Positions 1-7,323 of a stretch of 64,000 nt of DNA are shown here, one piece after another; position 1 is the first letter of the stretch, and the number at the start of each line of letters is the position of its first letter. A program made the position numbers and the translations under genes. This DNA comes from Clostridium estertheticum (lineage in GTDB: Bacteria; Bacillota; Clostridia; Clostridiales; Clostridiaceae): the NCBI RefSeq assembly GCF_011065935.2, contig NZ_JAAMNH020000001.1:2563001-2627000 (forward strand), in the 5' to 3' direction. The notes under the pieces are model-generated. The model was given only the letters and a program-made list of their open reading frames with translations, did not search any database and was not told where the DNA came from.

Positions 1-61
1 CTTGTAATTTATGCATTTTCTGTCTATAATTATCCCAAGCTTTAAATTTTAATTGTTTCAA
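1..61 (-). CDS. YopX-like protein, N-terminal fragment (runs off the window)
   Basis: The first 20 codons of a minus-strand gene are visible, starting at a TTG (59-61) with a strong AAAGGTGG ribosome site about nine bases upstream. The peptide begins LKQLKFKAWDNYRQKMHK. The pattern K-F-(R/K)-A-W-D followed by a basic K-M is the usual N terminus of YopX-family phage-type proteins, whose function is unknown. The rest lies outside the window, so the family call rests on this motif alone. Confidence 0.45.
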   Translation of the reverse strand, partial: MKQLKFKAWDNYRQKMHKLQ

Positions 62-161
62 TTTAGGTTACCACCTTTTCTAAAAAAAATATATTTGTTA
101 TTTTGACCAATTCGTCAATGTTATTTATAAATAGTTTATCCAATACTTTATTAAAAAACAT

Positions 162-308
162 CTAATATTTTTCCGAATAATGCATTAATATATATTTATC
201 TAATCTTTGACTCAATTTTAATACGTCCTCATGATTTAAGCCTTTTAAAGAGATAAGGGCCTCTAATTCTTCTCTAAGTTTTTCTGTGGCAAGTATCACA
301 TTACCCAC
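162..308 (-). CDS. Spo0E-like aspartyl-phosphate phosphatase
   Basis: A small all-helical protein of about 48 residues with the Spo0E signature S-Q-x-L-D (LKLSQRLDKYI) in a predicted helical hairpin. Family members dephosphorylate Spo0A~P and delay sporulation. The open frame extends back to an ATG at 344, but that has no ribosome site. The GTG at 308 has AAAGGAAT about eight bases upstream and gives the normal family length, so I chose it. The gene stands alone. Presence of the family supports a spore former. Which response regulator it acts on cannot be read from sequence. Confidence 0.8.
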   Translation of the reverse strand: MGNVILATEKLREELEALISLKGLNHEDVLKLSQRLDKYILMHYSEKY

Positions 309-570
309 TAATATTATTCCTTTCTGAATTGTTATAATTTCCATAAATACAAATTATACTATAAGCCCACTCGAATATTGTTATAGTAACGTATATTGAT
401 TTTTTATGCAACAACTTGATCCATAAAGGTTACATGAAAATAGGAAACTTGATCTCCATTTATATATACGTTAATATATTCATATTTAAGGGGGTAAAAT
501 AAATTAAATGAAATTTAGCAAAATGAATTTCTTACCTGGAGCAATATTTTAAAAAAGTTTCAAAATATGG

Positions 571-576
571 TATAAT
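571..576 (+). promoter_or_regulatory. -10 element for the DUF6106-like gene
   Basis: TATAAT preceded by TGG, about 25 bases upstream of the ATG at 601. The -35 region (about 548-553, TTTAAA) is poor. Confidence 0.4.
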
Positions 577-600
577 GTAAAAGACAAAGGGGGGGATAAT

Positions 601-1095
601 ATGGACCATTTTTATGAACAACTAATAACTACATCTAAAACAGGCATTTATAAAACCGTAAATGGAGCAATGTATGTATTTGCTATTGTGGGCCTGGCAT
701 CTTTTACGACAAACTTAATTTTGGTGGTAATTTTACTTGCAATGGCTGTAGCATGCTTTTTTTACAAGCAAAAGTTATTTGTAGAGTTTGAGTATCAATT
801 TACAAATGGAGAAATTGATATAGAGAAGATAATAGAAATGAAAAAAAGAAGTAAAGTAGTTGCTTTTAATATAAAAGAGGTGGGACTTATAGCACCAGAG
901 GGTAGTGATGCTGTTAAAGATTTTTATAACAAACCTAATACTATAGTAAAGTGCTATCCCGATACATCAAAGAAAAAAGTATATGTTGCAATGGTTACAG
1001 AGGGAAACAATAAAATGCAATTGATGTTTGTACCAGATGAGAAGTTTTTAGATCTCTGTTATAAAATTAATCCAAGGGCAGTAAAAAAAGAGTAG
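601..1095 (+). CDS. Small membrane protein, probably DUF6106 family
   Basis: A 164-residue protein with a short cytoplasmic start, one long or two closely spaced hydrophobic segments at about 23-55 (FAIVGLASF..., ILVVILLAMAVACFF), then a soluble domain of about 105 residues ending in FVPDEKFLDLCYKINPRAV. That C-terminal block is the part I associate with the clostridial DUF6106 family. Function is unknown. A GGGGGG ribosome site sits right before the ATG. It is followed after 39 bases by another membrane-anchored protein of unknown role, and the two are probably cotranscribed. Confidence 0.7.
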   Translation: MDHFYEQLITTSKTGIYKTVNGAMYVFAIVGLASFTTNLILVVILLAMAVACFFYKQKLFVEFEYQFTNGEIDIEKIIEMKKRSKVVAFNIKEVGLIAPEGSDAVKDFYNKPNTIVKCYPDTSKKKVYVAMVTEGNNKMQLMFVPDEKFLDLCYKINPRAVKKE

Positions 1096-1134
1096 AATAT
1101 ATTAGTCAAATTTACTTTTGAAGGGGTAGGCGTT

Positions 1135-1773
1135 ATGGTTGACATAAAAAGCATGAGCAATAAGAAGAAAGCTGAATATATCTGGGAATACTATAAACTA
1201 CATATCATAGGAGTTTTAGCTGTTATATTTATAATAGCATCAATAATTCATGGACAAATTACAAAAATAGATTATGTGTTTAATCTTACTTTAGTTGGAA
1301 ATAATATTGATGAGAATAAGAAGACAGAGGTAGAAAAGCAACTTGGAAGTATTGTCATCAAAGAGGGAGAAGGAAAAAAACAGGCCCTTATGGATGTTAT
1401 CCCACTTGAAGGTTCAAGCAAAGCCAACGCTTCAATGTCAAGCGCAAGTACGCAAAAGTTTATTGCTAAGATATCTGTTGGAGAAATTGATGTTGTAATT
1501 TTAGATAAGGGCATGGCTCAGACTTATGCTAAACAGGATATGTTTTCAAGACTGGATAATATAAAAGAGTTAGATTTGGCAGGTATAAAAAATGAAAAAA
1601 TTGAAGCTACCGGAAGTGATAATATTAAAGCTGTGTATGCTATAAACGCGGAAAATATTAAAATATTAAAAGATACGGGTTTTGATACAGAAAACATGGT
1701 AATTGCTATTATTAGTTCATGTAAACAAAAGGATAAGGCAGCCACGGTAATTAAATGGCTACTAAATAAATAG
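1135..1773 (+). CDS. Membrane-anchored protein of unknown function
   Basis: 212 residues: a basic N terminus (MSNKKKAEYIWEYYK), one transmembrane helix at about 23-43 (LHIIGVLAVIFIIASIIHG) and a presumed extracytoplasmic domain of about 165 residues rich in Lys, Ser and Ala, without recognisable catalytic motifs. The start has an AAGGGGT site. N-terminal Y-Y-K-x-H-x-I plus a single TM is common among small clostridial membrane proteins of unknown function. It follows the DUF6106-like gene in the same direction and is likely part of one unit. Confidence 0.7.
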   Translation: MVDIKSMSNKKKAEYIWEYYKLHIIGVLAVIFIIASIIHGQITKIDYVFNLTLVGNNIDENKKTEVEKQLGSIVIKEGEGKKQALMDVIPLEGSSKANASMSSASTQKFIAKISVGEIDVVILDKGMAQTYAKQDMFSRLDNIKELDLAGIKNEKIEATGSDNIKAVYAINAENIKILKDTGFDTENMVIAIISSCKQKDKAATVIKWLLNK

Positions 1774-1914
1774 CAAACATAAAAGAAGGGCAATAGTATT
1801 AAAATTGTAATTTTATCTGTAAAATGATACAATGAATTTATAAGTATATATAGTTAAAAACAATAGTTGAGGTTTATAAATAAATATTTTAAATTAATGA
1901 ATGGGGTGAAGTCT

Positions 1915-2034
1915 GTGTTAGTATACAATGATAGTAGTTCTACATTTGTAAAATATCTAAAAACATCTAACATAGGACTAGGTAAATTTACTCTAGTGAA
2001 AATTAATATGGAGTTAAATTATAATTCATTTTAA
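1915..2034 (+). CDS. Candidate 39-residue small protein
   Basis: A GTG-initiated frame with a good ribosome site (GGGGTGA, five bases before the start) and 39 codons. It ends exactly where a strong terminator palindrome begins. The peptide has a Ser/Thr-rich start (YNDSSSTFVKYLK) and a C-terminal half with Leu/Val/Ile. I do not recognise it. Support is the ribosome site plus the terminator abutting its stop codon. It could instead be the untranslated 3' end of the upstream unit. Confidence 0.4.
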   Translation: MLVYNDSSSTFVKYLKTSNIGLGKFTLVKINMELNYNSF

Positions 2035-2077
2035 AACACCTAGAAAGTGATATCACTTTCTAGGTGTTTTATTTTTA
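2033..2077 (+). terminator. Perfect palindromic terminator
   Basis: A 38-base perfect palindrome (2033-2070, arms AAAACACCTAGAAAGTGAT and its complement) followed by ATTTTTAG. It separates the small ORF from the following gene. Confidence 0.8.
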
Positions 2078-2122
2078 GAATTTAAGAACTAAAAAATATG
2101 TGCAATTAAAAGGAGAATAATT

Positions 2123-2671
2123 ATGAATAAAAGTGAGATTATAATTAAGGGATTACCTGTAAAAACAACTAGGCTAGAGAATGGGGACGTAAATTTACTT
2201 TTTAAAGTAGGTACTTATGATAATACGCAATCAATATATAGAGTAATTGTAAAAAAAGATTATTGGAGAGATGCAGTAATAGGTATGAAGGATGTAAATT
2301 ACTTTGTGATTAAAGGGGAATTGAAAGCCTGTGTGAATAGCAAAGGTACGCCTTTTATTTCAGTAGAAGCAACATCAATTAAAATATTCCATTTGCTAAA
2401 AGATGAGAATGGACAAATAGATTTAAATTATGAAATGCCAACTGGAACTGATGAAATAATGGATATTTCAAAGCTAGTAAATGAAAATGAAGATCTATCA
2501 ATAAAACGTTCAAAGAACAAAGCGATAAATTATATGAAAAATAATAATAAGTTTAGCAAACCAATTGTCGTTAAAAAGGAAAGCCTTGTAATAGTATCAG
2601 GATATGATGAATATGCAGCAGCGATAGAACTTGGAATAACTAATGTTCCGGTTGCATATGCTGAGAATTAA
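2123..2671 (+). CDS. OB-fold (SSB-like) protein with a ParB/Srx-like C terminus
   Basis: 182 residues. The first roughly 90 (KGLPVKTTRLENGDVNLLF... VNYFVIKGELKACVNSKGT... SVEATSIKIF) have the alternating strands of a single-strand-DNA-binding OB fold. The last roughly 50 (PIVVKKESLVIVSGYDEYAAAIELGITNVPV) match the ParB/sulfiredoxin-like pattern of strand, G-Y/H-x-x-x-A-A-x-x-L-G-I-x-x-V-P. The linker contains a basic stretch (IKRSKNKAINYMKNNNK). The ribosome site AAAAGGAG is strong, and the gene sits between two terminators, so it is probably monocistronic. A nucleic-acid role is inferred from both folds; neither assignment has been confirmed by a search. Confidence 0.6.
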   Translation: MNKSEIIIKGLPVKTTRLENGDVNLLFKVGTYDNTQSIYRVIVKKDYWRDAVIGMKDVNYFVIKGELKACVNSKGTPFISVEATSIKIFHLLKDENGQIDLNYEMPTGTDEIMDISKLVNENEDLSIKRSKNKAINYMKNNNKFSKPIVVKKESLVIVSGYDEYAAAIELGITNVPVAYAEN

Positions 2672-2673
2672 CA

Positions 2674-2702
2674 AGTGGGAATAATATTCCCACTATTTTT
2701 TT
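2674..2702 (+). terminator. Rho-independent terminator
   Basis: Stem AGTGGGAATA / TATTCCCACT directly after the stop of the OB-fold gene, followed by ATTTTTTTG. Confidence 0.75.
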
Positions 2703-2905
2703 GTGCTTATTAAATCTGTCATGCTTAAGATATCCGAATTACACCATATAACTACATAATGGGAGCAATATCTAGTATATGTTTCATTTTAACCTATATT
2801 TCACCTTACACGAATATTTATACAACTATAACATTTGTTCATAGTTTATGGAGTTATGTAAACGGACAATCCTATGATACCATATAAGTCGTTGGTTAAA
2901 ATTAA

Positions 2906-3016
2906 TATCTTGAGACTGTTTCGGACCTTGCAAAGGTAGGAGGCGAGCTAAAACTCGGTGCTACATTAGAATTTTGTAATGGAGCAGATGGCTATTCGGG
3001 ACGAGATATTCTTTAA
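2906..3016 (+). pseudogene. Orphan reading-frame remnant in a gene-free gap
   Basis: The 438-base gap 2672-3109 holds 36 codons without a stop and with a protein-like composition (DLAKVGGELKLGATLEF, then CNGADGYSGRDIL) ending at TAA. It has no start codon or ribosome site. I do not recognise the parent. It may be the 3' end of a decayed gene. The rest of the gap shows nothing I can assign. Confidence 0.3.
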
Positions 3017-3032
3017 GTTTTAACACAATAAT

Positions 3033-3078
3033 AAAAGTGCCAGATATAATTAATTTCATATCTGACACTTTTGTTATA
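3033..3078. terminator. Bidirectional terminator
   Basis: Stem AAAAGTGCCAGATAT (3033-3047) pairs with ATATCTGACACTTTT (3058-3072) with one mismatch. There are U-rich tails on both strands. It can end minus-strand transcription of the old yellow enzyme gene. Confidence 0.7.
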
Positions 3079-3109
3079 TAAACTCACTATTCAGTTTATA
3101 CATACAAAT

Positions 3110-4228
3110 TTATTCTGTAAGTGGGAACCAACCTGGTGTATTCATAATTGCATTCCAAAGAGGTTCTGGTATATCTAAAGATCTTCCAAGAGTTTTACTC
3201 AAAGTAGTACGTATTTCTAAGGGTTTTCCACTTTGAACCTTGCTTACCCAGTCTGGTTCCATTATTATTTCCCTACCAAGGGCTACAAAGGTAGCACCGC
3301 TGTTCAATGCCTTCATAGCATCCTCAGGTGTATGGATAGATCCCACACCGATGAAAGGAACCCTACCATGAATTTTATCTAGTATTTTGCAAATAATAGG
3401 GCTTGTATTCGCAGTATTTCTAATTGAACTTTGCCAAAAATCCATTATAGAACTATGCAAGTAACTTAGCCCTTGATTTGCTAATACATCTATAAATAAA
3501 AGGGTATCTTCTAAAGTTATGCCTGGATTCTCGGTTTCCTCAGGTGAAAAACGATAACCTATTATAAAATTATCTCCCGCTTTTTCTTTTACTACTTTTT
3601 TAACTTCTGCTATAACAGCCAATGGGAAATTCATTCGTTTTTCTACGCTTCCACCCCATTCATCTTGTCTGCGGTTGGAGTGTGGAGAAACAAATTGTTG
3701 TAACAAATATGTGTTAGCACCATGAATTTCTACACCATCAAAACCTGCATCTATTGCTAATTTTGCGGTTTCACCAAAGGCCTTAATGGTATCTTGAATT
3801 TCTGCCTCTGTCATTTCTCTAGGTGTCATTGCTCCTGGTCTGACTGGTGCTACAGCGCTGGCACTAATAGTTTGTCCATCTGGTATTTCAGCAGGAATTG
3901 CCATTCTACCTCCGTGAAACATTTGCAGAATTGCCAAGGCACCCTCACCTTTTATTGTTTGGGCTAATCTTTTAAGACCAGGTAAAAAGCTATTATCATA
4001 GGCCGCAAATTGTCCAGGAAAACCCTTTCCAGATTGGCTTACATATGTTGTTGCAGTAATAACTATCCCTACACCCTTTGATCTGGCTTTATAATAACTG
4101 AGTTCTGCCTCAGATACAGTTCCGTCTAGGTTTCCCGAAAAAGTTGTCATAGGTGCCATAACTATAGGGTTTTTTACATTTATTGATGAAGCTAAGGTTC
4201 TAGGTTGAAGTAATTTTTCAATTTTCAA
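3110..4228 (-). CDS. Old yellow enzyme family NADH:flavin oxidoreductase
   Basis: 372 residues, a single FMN-binding TIM barrel with no C-terminal iron-sulfur/NAD extension, so it resembles the short ene-reductases rather than 2,4-dienoyl-CoA reductase. Visible marks are the N-terminal NPIVMAPMTT, the FHGGRM segment, the substrate/flavin motif DGVEIHGAN...LLQQFVSPHSNRR..WGGS and the late VGSIHTPEDA...ALGR phosphate-binding region. Such enzymes reduce activated alkenes or nitro compounds using NAD(P)H in the cytosol. The start is TTG, supported by AAAGGA upstream. The natural substrate is not predictable. Confidence 0.9.
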   Translation of the reverse strand: MKIEKLLQPRTLASSINVKNPIVMAPMTTFSGNLDGTVSEAELSYYKARSKGVGIVITATTYVSQSGKGFPGQFAAYDNSFLPGLKRLAQTIKGEGALAILQMFHGGRMAIPAEIPDGQTISASAVAPVRPGAMTPREMTEAEIQDTIKAFGETAKLAIDAGFDGVEIHGANTYLLQQFVSPHSNRRQDEWGGSVEKRMNFPLAVIAEVKKVVKEKAGDNFIIGYRFSPEETENPGITLEDTLLFIDVLANQGLSYLHSSIMDFWQSSIRNTANTSPIICKILDKIHGRVPFIGVGSIHTPEDAMKALNSGATFVALGREIIMEPDWVSKVQSGKPLEIRTTLSKTLGRSLDIPEPLWNAIMNTPGWFPLTE

Positions 4229-4299
4229 TTAAATCTCTTCCTTTCAAAATAAAATTCATTGTACTTGTCTTTATTTTCATAATACTACACTTTTATACC

Positions 4300-4311
4300 A
4301 TTGTATACAAT
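4300..4311. promoter_or_regulatory. 12-bp palindrome upstream of the old yellow enzyme gene
   Basis: Perfect palindrome ATTGTATACAAT in the 119-base gap between two minus-strand genes, just upstream of AT-rich -10-like sequence for the oxidoreductase. It is a candidate operator; no regulator gene is adjacent. Confidence 0.35.
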
Positions 4312-4347
4312 AATAATTATTATTAAATATTTATTAATATTTATGAA

Positions 4348-5331
4348 CTATTCACTTAATATCATTCTCTGATCTCCACCATATTCTATGCCACAACATA
4401 AACCATTTTCACAAAATATGATTTTAGAAATTGTTTTATCTATAAGAGTAACTTTTACTGAGGCTTTTAAATTTTCCTCAACTAGTGGAACCATTTTGTC
4501 GTCTCTAGGTCCCATACAGAGCATGAAATTACTTTTATCTGTTTTTGTTTCAATTAATAGTTTGAATTTTTTATTTTCAGTGGTTATTATAACATCTAAA
4601 GAGTTTTGAACAATGGTTAATGTACTTTTATTTATTGTTGTAAATTTATAAAATTTATCATCAACGAATAACCCAATTAAAAAACCTCTAAAGCTTGTAA
4701 TCATAAAAGGGATATGGCCTATAGAGCAACTAAGAGAGGCTTTTCTATTTTTGAAACTATTGCACTGTACCCAAGTCCAAGAATAAGGAAAAGCAGAACC
4801 CCAATTTTTTTCGATATACCCTTTTCCACCACTAAAATCTATTTCAGAGCCGTTGATGCATAATGATCCTTCAAGGTCCATGTCCATAACTGATACTTGA
4901 CTATAGCATTGCATTGAAGGTATAAAATTATAATAGCCCATGCTTCCTGGATTTATTAATGAGTCTGGCCATTTCAAGAGGTTTTTAAAAGAAATTAAAC
5001 CAGTTATATTATCAGTAGAATCATTTATATTTAAAGAAATTTCCTTTAAAGAAAAGTTGCTATTTGCAACACTTATATTAAGTTCAATATTACTTTTAGA
5101 AATAAATTTATCTTTGGTAAATTTTTTATAACTATAACTCGCCTTATTACCTTGTAATATCTGTATAAAAGAGTGGGAGTTTTCCGTGGATTTACCAAGG
5201 TAAATTCCAGGTATTGTGGAAATCACATTATTCATGTTTTTATCTACTAATTTAAAGTACCAACCTTCAAAAAAGTTACTTTTTCTATTTTTTCCATGAT
5301 AAAGATCTGGATTTATTATATTCTTAAGCAT
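4348..5331 (-). CDS. Tocopherol-cyclase-family protein
   Basis: 327 residues. The N terminus NPDLYHGKNRKSNFFEGWYF and the internal GYIEKNWGSAFPYSWTW are the hallmark blocks of the tocopherol cyclase-like family, which in Firmicutes has no established reaction. No signal peptide or membrane segment is seen. The start ATG has AAGGAGTAA. It lies upstream of, and in the same direction as, the old yellow enzyme gene but is separated by 119 bases with a possible promoter, so cotranscription is uncertain. Many clostridia carry a copy. Function should be given as unknown. Confidence 0.85.
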   Translation of the reverse strand: MLKNIINPDLYHGKNRKSNFFEGWYFKLVDKNMNNVISTIPGIYLGKSTENSHSFIQILQGNKASYSYKKFTKDKFISKSNIELNISVANSNFSLKEISLNINDSTDNITGLISFKNLLKWPDSLINPGSMGYYNFIPSMQCYSQVSVMDMDLEGSLCINGSEIDFSGGKGYIEKNWGSAFPYSWTWVQCNSFKNRKASLSCSIGHIPFMITSFRGFLIGLFVDDKFYKFTTINKSTLTIVQNSLDVIITTENKKFKLLIETKTDKSNFMLCMGPRDDKMVPLVEENLKASVKVTLIDKTISKIIFCENGLCCGIEYGGDQRMILSE

Positions 5332-5490
5332 TAGTTACTCCTTACAAAACATGATTTTTTTTATTATAACCTAATTCCATATTTTAACCTAATTTATAAG
5401 TTAAAAAATATTATAAAATAAATTTATCTAATATTGAAGTGTTTTTTAACTGTTAATCGTTATATTAAGTGTAAGGATAAAAAAGGGGTG

Positions 5491-6000
5491 ATGGCTATTC
5501 AAAAACAGCAGTTTGCAAACTATATAAAACAGTATGAACGATTAATCATTACTATTTGCTTATCCTTTACAAAAAATTACTTTGATGCAGAAGATTTAGC
5601 ACAACAAACTTTTTTGTCAGCCTATACAAATTTCGCTAAATTTGATGGGGTAAATTTTAAGGCCTGGCTTACAACAATTGCCACAAATAAATGTAAAGAT
5701 TTTCTTAAGAGTCCTGCAAGGGTAATTAATAGCGTATTACCGGAAGATTTTGAAAAGCTAGTGGACACGGGAGATTCGCCTGAGGATGTACTTCTAAAAA
5801 AACATAGTAAGGAAAAAATATATATTTTATGTGACAAACTAAAAGAACCTTATAGGGCAGTGGCCGTAAACTATTTTTGCGAAGACATTAAACTATCCGA
5901 CATGGCAAAAGATACAGGACAAAGCTTGAAAACATTACAAACCCATCTTTATAGGTCTAAAAAACTGTTAAAAACACTATGGAAGGAGGAGTCAATGTGA
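5491..6000 (+). CDS. ECF-type RNA polymerase sigma factor
   Basis: About 169 residues with region 2 (ITICLSFTKNYFDAEDLAQQTFLSAY, including the D-A-E-D-L-x-Q-x-x-F block) and region 4 (EPYRAVAVNYFCEDIKLSDMAKDTGQSLKTLQTHLYRSKK, a helix-turn-helix). The frame extends to a TTG at 5434 without a ribosome site. I chose ATG 5491 behind AAAAAGGGG, although the spacing is short. The stop overlaps the GTG of the anti-sigma gene (GTGA), the usual coupling of sigma and anti-sigma. Target promoters cannot be read here. Autoregulation is typical of the family but not shown. Confidence 0.9.
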   Translation: MAIQKQQFANYIKQYERLIITICLSFTKNYFDAEDLAQQTFLSAYTNFAKFDGVNFKAWLTTIATNKCKDFLKSPARVINSVLPEDFEKLVDTGDSPEDVLLKKHSKEKIYILCDKLKEPYRAVAVNYFCEDIKLSDMAKDTGQSLKTLQTHLYRSKKLLKTLWKEESM

Positions 6001-6455
6001 GTAGTACATTATTTAAAGAAAATGGACACGTATCTAAAATAGCACTAAAAGCACTTAAAGAGGGTTGTCTAAGTGATAATGAAGTAATTTTATTATCAGA
6101 ACATATTTGTATATGTGAAGGTTGTGCGGATGCACTAGCGAGTAGCTTTGATGATAATGAACTTGCAGTGGCTCCTTTAGGATTTGGGCAGGAAATAATG
6201 TGCAAAATAAAAAATAAAAAAGAAAAAAACACCCAGTTTGTGTTTTATTCTCTTAGGGTGGCAATGGCAGCAAGTATAGCATTAATGTTTGTTTTTTCAA
6301 ATGGATTAAATTTTCTGGCCAATACAAAAACCAAAACATTAGTTGTAAATCCCATGAGCTTAAGTACTATAAACGCAATTAATGAAAGTCTTAATAATTT
6401 CTCTCAAAAAATAATCAACTTGGAGGTTTTTAATAATGAAAAAGGAAAAAAGTAA
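5997..6455 (+). CDS. Zinc-finger anti-sigma factor, membrane-bound
   Basis: 152 residues from a GTG start with GGAGG seven bases upstream; the start overlaps the sigma stop. The cytoplasmic part contains H-I-C-I-C-E-G-C, which fits the H-x3-C-x2-C motif of ZAS-type anti-sigma factors. A single membrane helix follows (VAMAASIALMFVFSNGLNFL), then a short outer segment. The inferred role is to hold the upstream ECF sigma inactive at the membrane. The sensed signal is unknown. Confidence 0.85.
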   Translation: MSSTLFKENGHVSKIALKALKEGCLSDNEVILLSEHICICEGCADALASSFDDNELAVAPLGFGQEIMCKIKNKKEKNTQFVFYSLRVAMAASIALMFVFSNGLNFLANTKTKTLVVNPMSLSTINAINESLNNFSQKIINLEVFNNEKGKK

Positions 6456-6960
6456 ATTTTTAACCTTTGGTTTTTCAATGTTACCTGGTGCAGGGCACAT
6501 GTATATGGGCTTTATGAAGATGGGACTATCACTTATGGCGGCATTCCTCTTTTTAATATTTCTTTCTAGCTGGCTTTCTATAGGACCACTGCTCTTCGTT
6601 TTACCATTAATCTGGTTTTACTCGTTTTTCGATTGCATGAACAAACGTTATTCAACAGATGAAGAATTTTTACTTTTGGAGGATAATTACTTATTTTCTC
6701 TTGATGAATTAGTAAAAATAGATAAGGGAATATTTAAAAAACACAGCTTGGTTTCAGGAATATTACTAGTGCTTCTTGGTGGCTACTTAATATGGAATAA
6801 TATAATAAACAGTTTATCAGGATATATTTCTGGTGAATTATATGGCACTATCTATAATATAACAAGAATGGCTCCACAGATAATCTTAGGTGTTGTAATA
6901 ATTGTTGTGGGTGCAAAGCTTATTATAGGCAAGAAGAGAGAGTGTGATTCAAATGATTAA
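6436..6960 (+). CDS. Multi-spanning membrane protein in the sigma/anti-sigma operon
   Basis: 174 residues starting FLTFGFSMLPGAGHMYMGFM, which resembles the N-terminal helix of TM2-type small membrane proteins (P-G-x-G-x-x-Y-x-G). There are hydrophobic segments at roughly 25-60, 100-120 and 145-165. The start ATG has GGAGG and overlaps the anti-sigma gene by 20 bases. Probably part of the envelope-stress regulon of the sigma factor. Molecular function is unknown. Confidence 0.75.
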   Translation: MKKEKSKFLTFGFSMLPGAGHMYMGFMKMGLSLMAAFLFLIFLSSWLSIGPLLFVLPLIWFYSFFDCMNKRYSTDEEFLLLEDNYLFSLDELVKIDKGIFKKHSLVSGILLVLLGGYLIWNNIINSLSGYISGELYGTIYNITRMAPQIILGVVIIVVGAKLIIGKKRECDSND

Positions 6961-7258
6961 GGGGCGTCGCGTTGGAACATTTACCACGGGAATAGTTTTA
7001 GTTATGTTTGGAATAATGTTTTTACTAAAGTTAATATATCCAGGAATTAATTACTTATTAATAGCATCGCTTTGGCCACTAGTTTTAATTATACTGGGCA
7101 TTGAAATTATTGTAGCATATTTAACAAATAAAGAAGAAATAATGAAATACGATTTCTACGCTATAATTCTCATAATAATAGTATCCGTCTTCGCAATGGG
7201 CATGGGATGTATGGAGTATGTAATTACTCATATGTCACAGTTTAGAACTGTATTTTAA
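6953..7258 (+). CDS. LiaF/LiaI-type transmembrane protein
   Basis: About 101 residues with three hydrophobic stretches: GTFTTGIVLVMFGIMFLLKL, LIASLWPLVLIILGIEIIVA and YAIILIIIVSVFAMGMG. The L-W-P-L-x-L-I-x-L-G-I-E block is typical of the DUF5668 / LiaF N-terminal membrane domain. A GTG at 6944 is possible, but ATG 6953 has the better spacing from AGAGAG. It overlaps the previous stop and is the last gene of the sigma/anti-sigma operon. An envelope-stress role is inferred from context. Confidence 0.7.
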   Translation: MIKGRRVGTFTTGIVLVMFGIMFLLKLIYPGINYLLIASLWPLVLIILGIEIIVAYLTNKEEIMKYDFYAIILIIIVSVFAMGMGCMEYVITHMSQFRTVF

Positions 7259-7323
7259 TTGTGTTGAAAAGTATGGAGCAATATGTAATAATATAGTTAT
7301 ACACATTTAGGGGGAATTAACTT

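Noticed and set aside
434..500. 22-codon ORF (MKIGNLISIYIYVNIF) with AAAGG upstream
   Set aside because: Too short, very AT-rich hydrophobic composition and no supporting terminator or conservation.
2904..3010. Possible 107-nt structured RNA closed by AATATCT/AGATATT
   Set aside because: The closing helix is only seven A/U-rich pairs, the inner hairpins are weak and it matches no riboswitch or RNA family I know. The continuous codon-like frame is a better explanation.
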